The notes under the pieces were generated by a model. That model did no database searches, was not told the origin of the DNA, and saw only the letters and a program-made list of their open reading frames with translations. From positions 1 to 16,862 of the forward strand of contig JACDHU010000012.1 of the NCBI GenBank assembly GCA_013820865.1: 16,862 bases of DNA. Direction: 5' to 3'. This DNA is from Chloroflexota bacterium. Lineage in GTDB: Bacteria; Chloroflexota; Limnocylindria; QHBO01. Every line of letters starts with the position of its first letter. Position 1 is the first letter of the stretch. Position numbers and translations under genes: made by a program. Shown piece by piece: positions 1-5,763 of this stretch.

Positions 1-312
1 CGGCCGCCCGGGTGCGCTCATGTCGACCGCCTCGTCAGCCAGCCGAGCGTCGAGGTCGTCTGAGCGCAGGACATCGAGCCGGCTCTCGATCGCAGCCTCC
101 AGCTCGCGTCGGATCTCGTTGGCCAGCTGCCCGAGCGCCGGCCTGGCCTCCACAGGAACCGATCCCAGCTGCCGCAGGAGCATCGTCAGTCGGCCCGAGC
201 GACCCAGGAGGTCGTGGCGAAGGTGGTCAACGCCCTCGGCGGTCGTGGAGGCGGCCAGCCGCTCGCGTGCGGTGCTCCGCAGATCGTCGAGATCGGTCCG
301 TAGATCAGTCAT
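1..312 (-). CDS. pheS: Phenylalanyl-tRNA synthetase alpha subunit, N-terminal part (runs off the left edge)
   Basis: The 104 visible codons encode the N-terminal region of PheS, the alpha subunit of the cytoplasmic alpha2beta2 enzyme that charges tRNA-Phe. The region starts MTDLRTDLDDLRS. It contains the family segment LLGRSGRLTMLLRQLG (about residues 35-50) and the lead-in to the catalytic domain, DMSAPGRP, at the very edge. This part forms the coiled-coil arm that binds tRNA; the aminoacylation motifs lie outside the window. The frame stays open to base 1, so the gene is cut by the window and not broken. The ATG at 312-310 is the only ATG, GTG or TTG start that fits the family N-terminus, although no clear Shine-Dalgarno precedes it. 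The gene lies 136 bases downstream of rplT on the same strand, the usual place for pheS after infC-rpmI-rplT. Confidence 0.93.
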   Translation of the reverse strand, partial: MTDLRTDLDDLRSTARERLAASTTAEGVDHLRHDLLGRSGRLTMLLRQLGSVPVEARPALGQLANEIRRELEAAIESRLDVLRSDDLDARLADEAVDMSAPGRP

Positions 313-396
313 CTGGTCAGGTGTTGAGCTTCCCGCTGATTGGTGTGTGACGAAATACTCATCGGTCCGCGCTCATCATGAGTCATACGCGAACGA

Positions 397-450
397 CCCC
401 GTCCCGCAATCGGGACAGGGCCGTGGGGACCGGCGTCGGGACCGCCGGTC
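397..450 (-). terminator. Two consecutive GC hairpins after rplT (terminator- or attenuator-like)
   Basis: On the minus strand, just after the rplT coding end, two inverted repeats lie side by side. The first is GACCGGC at 428-434 pairing with GCCGGTC at 444-450, with a 9-base loop; it includes part of the rplT stop codon. The second is GTCCCG at 401-406 pairing with CGGGAC at 411-416 across CAAT, extended by three more G-C pairs after one mismatch (397-420). No T-run follows either one, so a classical intrinsic terminator is not shown. They could instead slow or reduce read-through into pheS, or protect the 3' end of a processed rplT transcript. Confidence 0.35.
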
Positions 451-808
451 AGCTGGTAAAGGTCGCCTTGGCGGCGTCGACCATGGCAGTGAACGCGGCG
501 GGCTCACGGACGGCCATGTCGGCCAGGATCTTCCGATCGACTTCGACACCCGCGGCCTTGAGGCCGGCCATGAAGCGTCCATACGGCACGCCGCGCTGGC
601 GCGATGCCGCGTTGATCCGCTCGATCCACAGGCGCCGCATGTCGCGCTTGCGGTCGCGCCGATCCCGATACGCGTACACGAGGGCGTGTATGAGTGCTTC
701 TCGCGCCGGACGGATGAGCTTCGAACGCGTTCCGCGGCGGCCTTCCGCCTGGTTCAGCAGCCGCTTGTGACGGCGATGCGCGGGAACGCCGCGCTTGACT
801 CTGGCCAT
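449..808 (-). CDS. rplT: Large-subunit ribosomal protein L20
   Basis: The 119-residue protein is a full-length bL20. It begins MARVKRGVPAHRRHKRLL and carries the family signatures YAYRDRRDRKRDMRRLWI (about 45-62) and INAASRQRGVPYGRFM (about 64-79). L20 is an early assembly protein that binds 23S rRNA. In several bacteria it also represses its own operon by binding the mRNA leader. The start is preceded by a GGGAAG ribosome binding site. The gap to rpmI upstream is only 3 bases, which indicates one transcript and probably coupled translation. The basic N-terminal tail is intact and nothing is missing relative to the family. Confidence 0.97.
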   Translation of the reverse strand: MARVKRGVPAHRRHKRLLNQAEGRRGTRSKLIRPAREALIHALVYAYRDRRDRKRDMRRLWIERINAASRQRGVPYGRFMAGLKAAGVEVDRKILADMAVREPAAFTAMVDAAKATFTS

Positions 809-811
809 CGG

Positions 812-1021
812 TCAGCTTCCCTTGGCCGAATACGGCATCAGGCGTTCGAGCTTGGCGGTGTGGGTCTCCGAAACGGAAGCCACGCCCGCGTAGCGACGCG
901 TACGGCGGCTGGACTTGATTTCGAGGTGATGGCCTCGCCACGCCTTGGCCCGGACCCATTTCCCGGACCCGGTCTTTCGGTAGCGCTTGGCCGTCCCCTT
1001 GTGGGTTTTCATCTTCGGCAC
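812..1021 (-). CDS. rpmI: Large-subunit ribosomal protein L35
   Basis: The 69-residue, strongly basic protein begins MPKMKTHKGTAKRYRKTGSGK, the diagnostic N-terminus of bL35, and continues with SSRRTRRYAG (about 37-46). The codon at the start is GTG (1021-1019), read as Met, with AGGGAT about ten bases upstream as ribosome binding site. Only two bases separate it from the infC stop codon, and three from rplT. Translation of infC, rpmI and rplT is therefore probably coupled, as is known for the Escherichia coli operon. Confidence 0.97.
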   Translation of the reverse strand: MPKMKTHKGTAKRYRKTGSGKWVRAKAWRGHHLEIKSSRRTRRYAGVASVSETHTAKLERLMPYSAKGS

Positions 1022-1023
1022 GG

Positions 1024-1686
1024 TTAGGATCCCTGCTGCGACGGCGTCTCGCTCGTCGCCTCGGCCGGTCTCGCGGCAGCTGCCGCAACTGGCCTGGCGG
1101 CGACCGCGTCGCCTATGGTTTCTCCCGCGGACTGCGCAGTTGCGTTGCCCTCGGTATCGGTCTTCTTCTCGGTCCGCTTATCGAGCGGTGCCATGACGAT
1201 GTACATGCTTCGCCCCTCGAGAAGCGGTTGACGCTCAATCACGCCATGCTCTGCGAGGAGCTCTGCGGTCTTCATGAGCAGGTCGCGTCCCAGGTTCGAG
1301 TGGCTGATCTCACGCCCGCGGAAGCGAACGGTGACCTTAACCCGGTCCCCGTGGTCCAGGAACTGGCCCGCTCGACGCGCCTTGGTCTGGAGGTCGTGGA
1401 CGTCAACCTTGACGCCCAGGCGAACTTCCTTGAACGACTGCGACTTCTGCTTCTTCTTCTGTTCTCGTTCGCGCTTCTGGAGCTCGTACTTGTACTGCCC
1501 GTAGTCGAGGATGCGGCACACCGGCGGCACCGCCGTGGGCGCGACCTCCACGAGGTCGAGTCCCTTCTCCTGGGCCAGAGCGAGCGCCTCGAAGGTCGGC
1601 ATGACGCCGAGCTGCTCACCTTGATCATCGATGATCCTCACCTCGCGGATGCGGATCATTTCATTGATGCGGAGGTCCTTTGCCAG
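1024..1686 (-). CDS. infC: Translation initiation factor IF-3, probable CTG (or ATC) start
   Basis: IF-3 binds the 30S subunit, keeps subunits apart and proofreads start-codon selection. The product shows both domains: the N-domain with IREVRIIDDQGEQLGVM and VEVAPTAVPPVCRILDYGQY (about 11-65 counted from the CTG), a lysine-rich linker (KREREQKKKQK), and the C-domain with KEVRLGVKVDVHDLQTKA. The first in-frame ATG lies at 1659, inside the conserved N-terminus: the family RINE motif is encoded just upstream, with no ATG, GTG or TTG between it and an in-frame TGA. A CTG at 1686-1684 sits 8 bases after AAGGAG, giving MAKDLRINEMIRIREV. An ATC at 1668-1666 behind AAAGGA is the alternative. Counting from CTG the protein has 220 residues, about 40 more than usual; residues about 170-220 form an Ala/Thr/Glu-rich tail. 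Confidence 0.93.
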   Translation of the reverse strand: MAKDLRINEMIRIREVRIIDDQGEQLGVMPTFEALALAQEKGLDLVEVAPTAVPPVCRILDYGQYKYELQKREREQKKKQKSQSFKEVRLGVKVDVHDLQTKARRAGQFLDHGDRVKVTVRFRGREISHSNLGRDLLMKTAELLAEHGVIERQPLLEGRSMYIVMAPLDKRTEKKTDTEGNATAQSAGETIGDAVAARPVAAAAARPAEATSETPSQQGS

Positions 1687-1694
1687 GTCCTGCT

Positions 1695-1700
1695 CTCCTT
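1695..1700 (-). promoter_or_regulatory. Ribosome binding site AAGGAG that selects the infC CTG start
   Basis: AAGGAG reads on the minus strand at 1700-1695, with 8 bases between it and the CTG at 1686-1684. This is standard Shine-Dalgarno spacing for that codon and is far (35 bases) from the first ATG at 1659. It is the main sequence evidence for a non-AUG infC start. Confidence 0.7.
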
Positions 1701-1705
1701 CAACA

Positions 1706-1742
1706 ACAAGGCCACCTTCCGATCACGGACGGGTGGCCCTGC
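1706..1742 (-). promoter_or_regulatory. Hairpin in the infC mRNA leader
   Basis: In the infC leader, GGCCACC (1738-1732) pairs with GGTGGCC (1716-1710) around a 15-base loop. Wobble and Watson-Crick pairs extend the stem outward to about 11 pairs (1742-1706). The stem ends six bases before the AAGGAG ribosome binding site. Position and size suit a translational operator or attenuator of the infC-rpmI-rplT operon, such as an L20-binding leader; the binding partner is inference. Confidence 0.5.
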
Positions 1743-1765
1743 AAACGTACGCGAATTGCCGACGG

Positions 1766-1795
1766 ATGATACACCGATACCGAGGCCACGGTCAA
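1766..1795 (-). promoter_or_regulatory. Sigma70-type promoter for infC-rpmI-rplT
   Basis: On the minus strand TTGACC (1795-1790) is followed after 18 bases by TATCAT (1771-1766); each hexamer differs from consensus at one base. Transcription would start near 1759, leaving a leader of about 70 bases before the CTG start of infC. It lies between the VOC gene and infC, so the ribosomal part of the cluster can be transcribed separately from thrS. Confidence 0.65.
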
Positions 1796-1838
1796 CGACG
1801 CGAGGGCTATCGGCGAGGCTCGCTATCGGTCGCGGCGT

Positions 1839-2195
1839 TTAGCGCGGATAGTCGAAGAAGACGGCGACCTGCCGTCCGTCTGGATCCGCGATGCGAAAGC
1901 TGCGGCTACCCTCCCAGCGGTCGCCCGACGGCGGCGCGACGAGCGCGAAGCCGCGTCGACCCAGTTCCTGCGCCCACGCATCCACCTCGGATGCCGTATC
2001 CACCTTGAAGCCGATCTGCATGCCATCGCGCGTTGGCGTTTCGCCGCGACGGAAGCTCAGCTCGAAGCCGCCGAGCTCGAGGTCCGCGCCATCGGGGTCG
2101 CCAGCGAGGAGCCGAAACCCGAATGCCGACTGATAGAACTCGGCGACCCGGTTTGGATCGGTTGTACGCAGGGCGAGCTGCCCGACGCCGCGCAT
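1839..2195 (-). CDS. VOC-fold (glyoxalase/bleomycin-resistance-like) small protein
   Basis: The 118-residue product has the paired beta-alpha-beta-beta-beta pattern of the vicinal-oxygen-chelate fold: GVGQLALRTTDPNRVAEFYQ, then FGFRLLAG, and in the second half MQIGFKVDTASEVDAWAQEL followed by FRIADPDGRQVAVFFDYPR. The usual metal ligands look replaced: the N-terminal His is Gln (GQLALR) and the Glu after DPDG is Val, so catalysis by the classical metal mechanism is doubtful. The substrate is unknown. I chose the ATG at 2195 because the fold begins there and GGGTGAG precedes it. A longer open frame to 2315 overlaps thrS and has no family similarity. The gene sits 49 bases after thrS and before the infC promoter. 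Confidence 0.75.
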   Translation of the reverse strand: MRGVGQLALRTTDPNRVAEFYQSAFGFRLLAGDPDGADLELGGFELSFRRGETPTRDGMQIGFKVDTASEVDAWAQELGRRGFALVAPPSGDRWEGSRSFRIADPDGRQVAVFFDYPR

Positions 2196-2244
2196 CTTTC
2201 TCACCCGTGAGTCCACGAATGTCGCTGCTTCGAGGGAAGCGCGT

Positions 2245-4053
2245 TCATTCGCCTTCAGAAACGGGCCAGAGCTCGCGAGAGGTTGCGCGCGTGGCGAGAT
2301 CGGCGACAAACTCATCGAGCGGCACGGAATCCTCGCCCTTCGATCGCCCGCGCAGGCGAGGTGAGACTGCGCCCGCCTCGGCGTCGCGATCCCCCACCAC
2401 GACCATCAGCGGGATTCGCTGCTCCTGAGCATCGCGCAGCTTGAGCTGCATGCGCTCGGAGCGATCGTCTACGGCTGCACGAAGGCCGGCTCTGGCCAGC
2501 GCGGTGCGGACTGATTCAGCGTAGTCGAGGTGGCGGTCGGCGATCGGAACGATCATCACCTGCACGGGGGCCAACCACAGCGGGAACGCGCCGGTGTAGT
2601 GCTCGGTGATGATGCCGATGAAGCGCTCGAACGACCCGTAGATGGCGTAGTGGATGACGACGGGACGCTCGAAGCCGCCGTCGGCCGATCGGTACTCAAG
2701 GTCGAAGCGCTGCGGCAGCTGGTAGTCGGCCTGGATGGTGGCCATCTGCCACTCGCGCCCAAGCGCATCCTCGATGAAGATGTCGATCTTGGGTGCGTAG
2801 AACGCGCCTCCACCCTCATCGAGCGTGTACGACATGCCGTCCTCGTCGAGGCGCTCGCGCAGTCGGCTCTCGGCGCGCTCCCAGAACTCGTCGGACCCGA
2901 GGCGCTTCTCCGGGCGGGTTGCCAGCTTCGCGCGCGGCTCGAAGCCGAATGGCGCGTACTGCTTTCGCACCAGCGACAGAGCGAGGCGCAGCTCGTCGTC
3001 GACCTGGTCGTCGCGACAGAATACGTGGCTGTCGTCCTGGGTCAGCTGGCGGACACGGAACATGCCCGCGAGCACTCCGGTGCGCTCCTTGCGAAACAGG
3101 ACCGAGTAGTCGGCGAATCGCATCGGCAGCTCTCGGTACGAGTGCGACCGCGTCTTGTAGATGAGGATCTCCTCGGGACAGTTCATCGGCTTGAGGCCCG
3201 ACACGTGATCGTGGTCATCGAGGACGAACATGTTGTCCTGGTAGTTCGCCCAGTGCCCGCTGGTCTCCCACAGCTCCTTGCGCACGAGGCTCGGGGTCCG
3301 GACTTCGTCGAAGCCCGCTTCGCGTCGCACCTGGCGCGACCAGTCCTCGAGCGAGCGCCACAACGCCATGCCGCGCGGGTGAAGGAAGGGCGCCGCAGGC
3401 GACTCCGGGTGGAAGGTGAACAGGTCGAGTTCCCGGCCGAGCTTGCGATGATCGCGCTTCTTCGCTTCGTCGAGCCGCCAGAGATGCTGATCGAGATCCT
3501 TGGTGCTCTCCCACGCGGTGCCGTAGATGCGCTGGAGCATCGGCCGCTTTTCGTCGCCGCGCCAGTACGCCCCGGCGCTGTTCAGCAGCTTGAACGCGCC
3601 GAGCTCGCTCGTTGAACCGACGTGTCCGCCGCGGCAGAGATCCTCGAAGTCACCGTGCCGGTAAAAGGAGACCGTCTCTCCCTCGGATGCGGGCAGATCA
3701 TGGATGATCTCGACCTTGAAGGGCTGGCGGCGCTGCTCCATCAGCGTCACGGCATCGGCGCGCGGAAGATCCTGGGAGTGCTCGAACGCCAGGCCAGCAG
3801 CCTGCTGCTCGCGCATCTTGGCATCGATCTGCTCGAGATCGGCGGGCGTGAGCGGGCGAGGTAGGTCGAAGTCGTAATAGAAGCCGTCCTTGATCGCAGG
3901 CCCGATGCCGAGCTTCGCACCGGGAAAGAGCTCCAGCACGGCTGCGGCCATCATGTGCGCCGCGCTGTGACGCATCGCGGCCAGGTGGTTCTCGCTGCCC
4001 GACGCAAGCGCTTTGCCGGCGTCCTGGGCGATCTCGTCAGCGTCGATCGTCAT
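2245..4053 (-). CDS. thrS: Threonyl-tRNA synthetase lacking the N-terminal TGS domain
   Basis: ThrRS charges tRNA-Thr and edits Ser-tRNA-Thr in the cytoplasm. The 602-residue product has the editing domain with H29xxxH33 (HSAAHMM) and C140xxxH144 (CRGGH). The class II catalytic core follows, with motif 2 around FRKERTGVLAGMFRVRQLTQ (about 320-339). The zinc ligands are C292 (PMNCP), H343 (DDSHVF) and H468 (IHYAI), and motif 3 is GSFERFIGI (473-481). The anticodon-binding domain is at about 495-595. Only 28 residues precede the HxxxH motif, so the TGS domain of about 60 residues found in most bacterial enzymes is absent; no upstream frame can supply it. The start has no Shine-Dalgarno but has TACCCT seven bases upstream, which suggests a leaderless mRNA. 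Confidence 0.96.
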   Translation of the reverse strand: MTIDADEIAQDAGKALASGSENHLAAMRHSAAHMMAAAVLELFPGAKLGIGPAIKDGFYYDFDLPRPLTPADLEQIDAKMREQQAAGLAFEHSQDLPRADAVTLMEQRRQPFKVEIIHDLPASEGETVSFYRHGDFEDLCRGGHVGSTSELGAFKLLNSAGAYWRGDEKRPMLQRIYGTAWESTKDLDQHLWRLDEAKKRDHRKLGRELDLFTFHPESPAAPFLHPRGMALWRSLEDWSRQVRREAGFDEVRTPSLVRKELWETSGHWANYQDNMFVLDDHDHVSGLKPMNCPEEILIYKTRSHSYRELPMRFADYSVLFRKERTGVLAGMFRVRQLTQDDSHVFCRDDQVDDELRLALSLVRKQYAPFGFEPRAKLATRPEKRLGSDEFWERAESRLRERLDEDGMSYTLDEGGGAFYAPKIDIFIEDALGREWQMATIQADYQLPQRFDLEYRSADGGFERPVVIHYAIYGSFERFIGIITEHYTGAFPLWLAPVQVMIVPIADRHLDYAESVRTALARAGLRAAVDDRSERMQLKLRDAQEQRIPLMVVVGDRDAEAGAVSPRLRGRSKGEDSVPLDEFVADLATRATSRELWPVSEGE

Positions 4054-4060
4054 GCGCCGA

Positions 4061-4066
4061 AGGGTA
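4061..4066 (-). promoter_or_regulatory. Probable -10 box of thrS (leaderless type)
   Basis: TACCCT on the minus strand ends seven bases before the thrS ATG, so transcription would begin at or next to the start codon. It is embedded in TGCGGTACCCTT, a 12-mer found in the same place upstream of paaA. No convincing -35 hexamer is visible. Confidence 0.45.
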
Positions 4067-4095
4067 CCGCATGAGGTGAGCGCGCGGGCCCGTCG

Positions 4096-4113
4096 CTAGA
4101 CCTGCTAGACCTG
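4096..4113. repeat. Tandem 9-base duplication at the paaD stop codon
   Basis: CTAGACCTG is repeated directly at 4096-4104 and 4105-4113, followed by a degenerate copy CTTGAACTG (4114-4122). Read on the minus strand it repeats the last codons of paaD (Gln-Val-stop), so the stop is followed by a second in-frame Gln-Val-stop. It looks like a slippage duplication with no effect on the protein. Confidence 0.6.
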
Positions 4114-4623
4114 CTTGAACTGCTCGAAGGGCTGCCGGCACGCGCTGCAGTGGTAGATGGCTCGGCACAACGTTGGCCCGAACGGATTCTCGAGCGTCGT
4201 GTCGCGCGACCCGCAGAACGGACATTCCGCGATGGGCATGACGGCCAGCTCTTCCAGTCCGATGAGGCCCGGTGTCTCGGCGGCCTGCGGTGGCGCGAAC
4301 CCGGCCAGGCGAAGCCGCTCGCGGCCGGCGACCGAAATCCGGTCACTCGTCCAGGGTGGATTGAAGCTGACCTTGACTTCGACGTCATTGGCAACGTTGA
4401 GCGCCCGCAGCCGCGCTGTGATCTGCTCCTGCATCACGCCGATGGCCGGGCAGCCGACGAACGTTGGCAGCAGCTCGACGCTCACGCGCTCGTCGCTCAC
4501 GTTCACCGAGCCGATCACGCCCAGATCGACGACATTGATGGCCGGGATCTCCGGGTCAGGAATCCGCGACAGCTCGGCCCAGACTCGCTCTTCGTCGGAG
4601 CCGATGGCTGCGCGGGTCACCAT
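4105..4623 (-). CDS. paaD: Phenylacetyl-CoA epoxidase maturation protein PaaD (MIP18 domain plus zinc ribbon)
   Basis: The 172-residue product has a MIP18/DUF59 domain with IPDPEIPAINVVDLGVIG (about 21-38) and the conserved TFVGCPAI Cys (C58). A C-terminal zinc ribbon follows, with C134xxC137 and C159xxC162 (CPFCGS and CSACRQPFEQFK), as is typical of PaaD. PaaD is required for a functional phenylacetyl-CoA 1,2-epoxidase, probably through metal-cluster assembly. The ATG at 4623 is preceded by GGAGGAGG at good spacing and overlaps the paaC stop by seven bases (ATGGTGA), so translation is probably coupled. A longer open frame to 4881 lies inside paaC and is rejected. Confidence 0.92.
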   Translation of the reverse strand: MVTRAAIGSDEERVWAELSRIPDPEIPAINVVDLGVIGSVNVSDERVSVELLPTFVGCPAIGVMQEQITARLRALNVANDVEVKVSFNPPWTSDRISVAGRERLRLAGFAPPQAAETPGLIGLEELAVMPIAECPFCGSRDTTLENPFGPTLCRAIYHCSACRQPFEQFKQV

Positions 4624-5390
4624 GTCGCCGCCTCCTCCGATCGTGCAACGCTGGTGAACTCGCCGTGCAACCAGGCGAAATCGCTGGTCCGGCGCGTCCG
4701 TCCGTCGATCGATGGCGTGGCCGCTGGCAGGGCGCCGCAGATCGGCTCGAGCTTCGGGCGAACCCGTGCCTGCCAGGTGATGCTCATGGCCCGCATCGGC
4801 TCTGGAAGGATGCCCTCGCGCACGAGCGTCTCCTCGCCTATGAGTGGCGCGAAGATCTCCTGCGCGTCCGTCCACAGGCACTCGAGCGAGCTCGACAGCC
4901 TGTCGCGCCCCGCGTTGCCGCCATCGGCGAGTCGCCGCAGCCAGGTATCGGCATGCATGAGGTGGTACGTCTCCTCGCGGCGCATCTTCCCGGCCAGCAG
5001 GGCCAGCGGCTCGTACGTCGAGCCGGTGAGCGCGGCAAGCCGGACCTGGTCGGCCGTCTCGTACAGGTATCGGCGTGCGACGCTGAAGGCCCAGTCCCCG
5101 CGCGCGTGGTTCATGAGCGACGCATGCCGGAATGCGTCCGACGCACGCCCGAAGGCGATCCGGTCAGCATCATCATCGGTCAGCTCGGCCAGGAGCTCGT
5201 ACAGCACCTTCGCGTGGCCGATCTCGTCCTGCGCGATCGAGCTGGTCGCGACGTCCTCCTCGAGCATCGGCGCAATACCGGTCCATTCGGAGTCCCAGAA
5301 GCCGATGACGAACTCGTCGTCGGCAACGCTCAGGAGCAGCTCGGCAAGCGCTTCGCGAGACGTTGCGTCGATCGGTGGCGTCTCTGCCAT
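4617..5390 (-). CDS. paaC: Phenylacetyl-CoA epoxidase subunit PaaC
   Basis: The 257-residue protein is a ferritin-like helical bundle. It has WDSEWTGIAPMLEEDVATSS (about 32-51), QDEIGHAKVLYELL (about 54-67) and REETYHLMHADTWLRRL. PaaC is the structural partner of the catalytic subunit PaaA in the multicomponent monooxygenase that epoxidises the ring of phenylacetyl-CoA, the committed step of aerobic phenylacetate degradation. A strong purine run (GGGGGCGGGG) precedes the ATG at 5390. The gene is separated from paaB by 70 bases, which carry a short open frame, and overlaps paaD. Confidence 0.93.
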   Translation of the reverse strand: MAETPPIDATSREALAELLLSVADDEFVIGFWDSEWTGIAPMLEEDVATSSIAQDEIGHAKVLYELLAELTDDDADRIAFGRASDAFRHASLMNHARGDWAFSVARRYLYETADQVRLAALTGSTYEPLALLAGKMRREETYHLMHADTWLRRLADGGNAGRDRLSSSLECLWTDAQEIFAPLIGEETLVREGILPEPMRAMSITWQARVRPKLEPICGALPAATPSIDGRTRRTSDFAWLHGEFTSVARSEEAATW

Positions 5391-5460
5391 CTACCCCGCC
5401 CCCTGGTACATGTCGCGCCGAATCACTGTGAGCCTGCCGGAGTCGCGAGGCATTTGACCA

Positions 5461-5763
5461 TCATTCGCTCGCCTTCGACGCGGCGCGCTCCTTCGCCGCC
5501 TGGAGCTTGTGCTTGATGACGTATCCGCCGGGCTTCTTGTGCGATCGGTCGAATGGTGGCTTCAGGAGGTCGGGATCATCAAGCTCCGTGATCGCCTCGC
5601 GCGCCACGATCCACAGCCGATGGGACTCCCCGCGACGCCCGTACATCTCGCGCGCATAGTGCATCGCAAGCTCCTCATCGGGGGCATTCACGTTTCCCGA
5701 GTGCATCATCGGGTCGCCCTCGTCCTCCTGGCGGAAGACCTCCCAGATTCGTTCGCCGTCCAC
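5461..5763 (-). CDS. paaB: Phenylacetyl-CoA epoxidase subunit PaaB
   Basis: The 100-residue product matches PaaB: IWEVFRQEDEGDPMMHSGNV (about 6-25), then the alpha segment PDEELAMHYAREMYGRRGES and LWIVAREAITELDDPD. PaaB bridges PaaAC heterodimers in the epoxidase complex. The start codon is GTG at 5763-5761, immediately after the paaA TAG with no spacer, so it depends on coupled translation from paaA. The C-terminus is Lys/Ala-rich. Length fits the family (about 95-100 residues). Confidence 0.92.
   Translation of the reverse strand: MDGERIWEVFRQEDEGDPMMHSGNVNAPDEELAMHYAREMYGRRGESHRLWIVAREAITELDDPDLLKPPFDRSHKKPGGYVIKHKLQAAKERAASKASE

Noticed and set aside
313..448. T-box or Phe-rich attenuator upstream of pheS
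   Set aside because: No T-box consensus is seen, and the short open frame there has no Phe codons.
2530..3615. Long plus-strand open frame opposite thrS
   Set aside because: The product shows no domain, and thrS on the other strand has all catalytic and editing residues.
4150..5457. Long plus-strand open frame opposite paaC and paaD
   Set aside because: It is the antisense of two recognised genes; low-complexity product without motifs.
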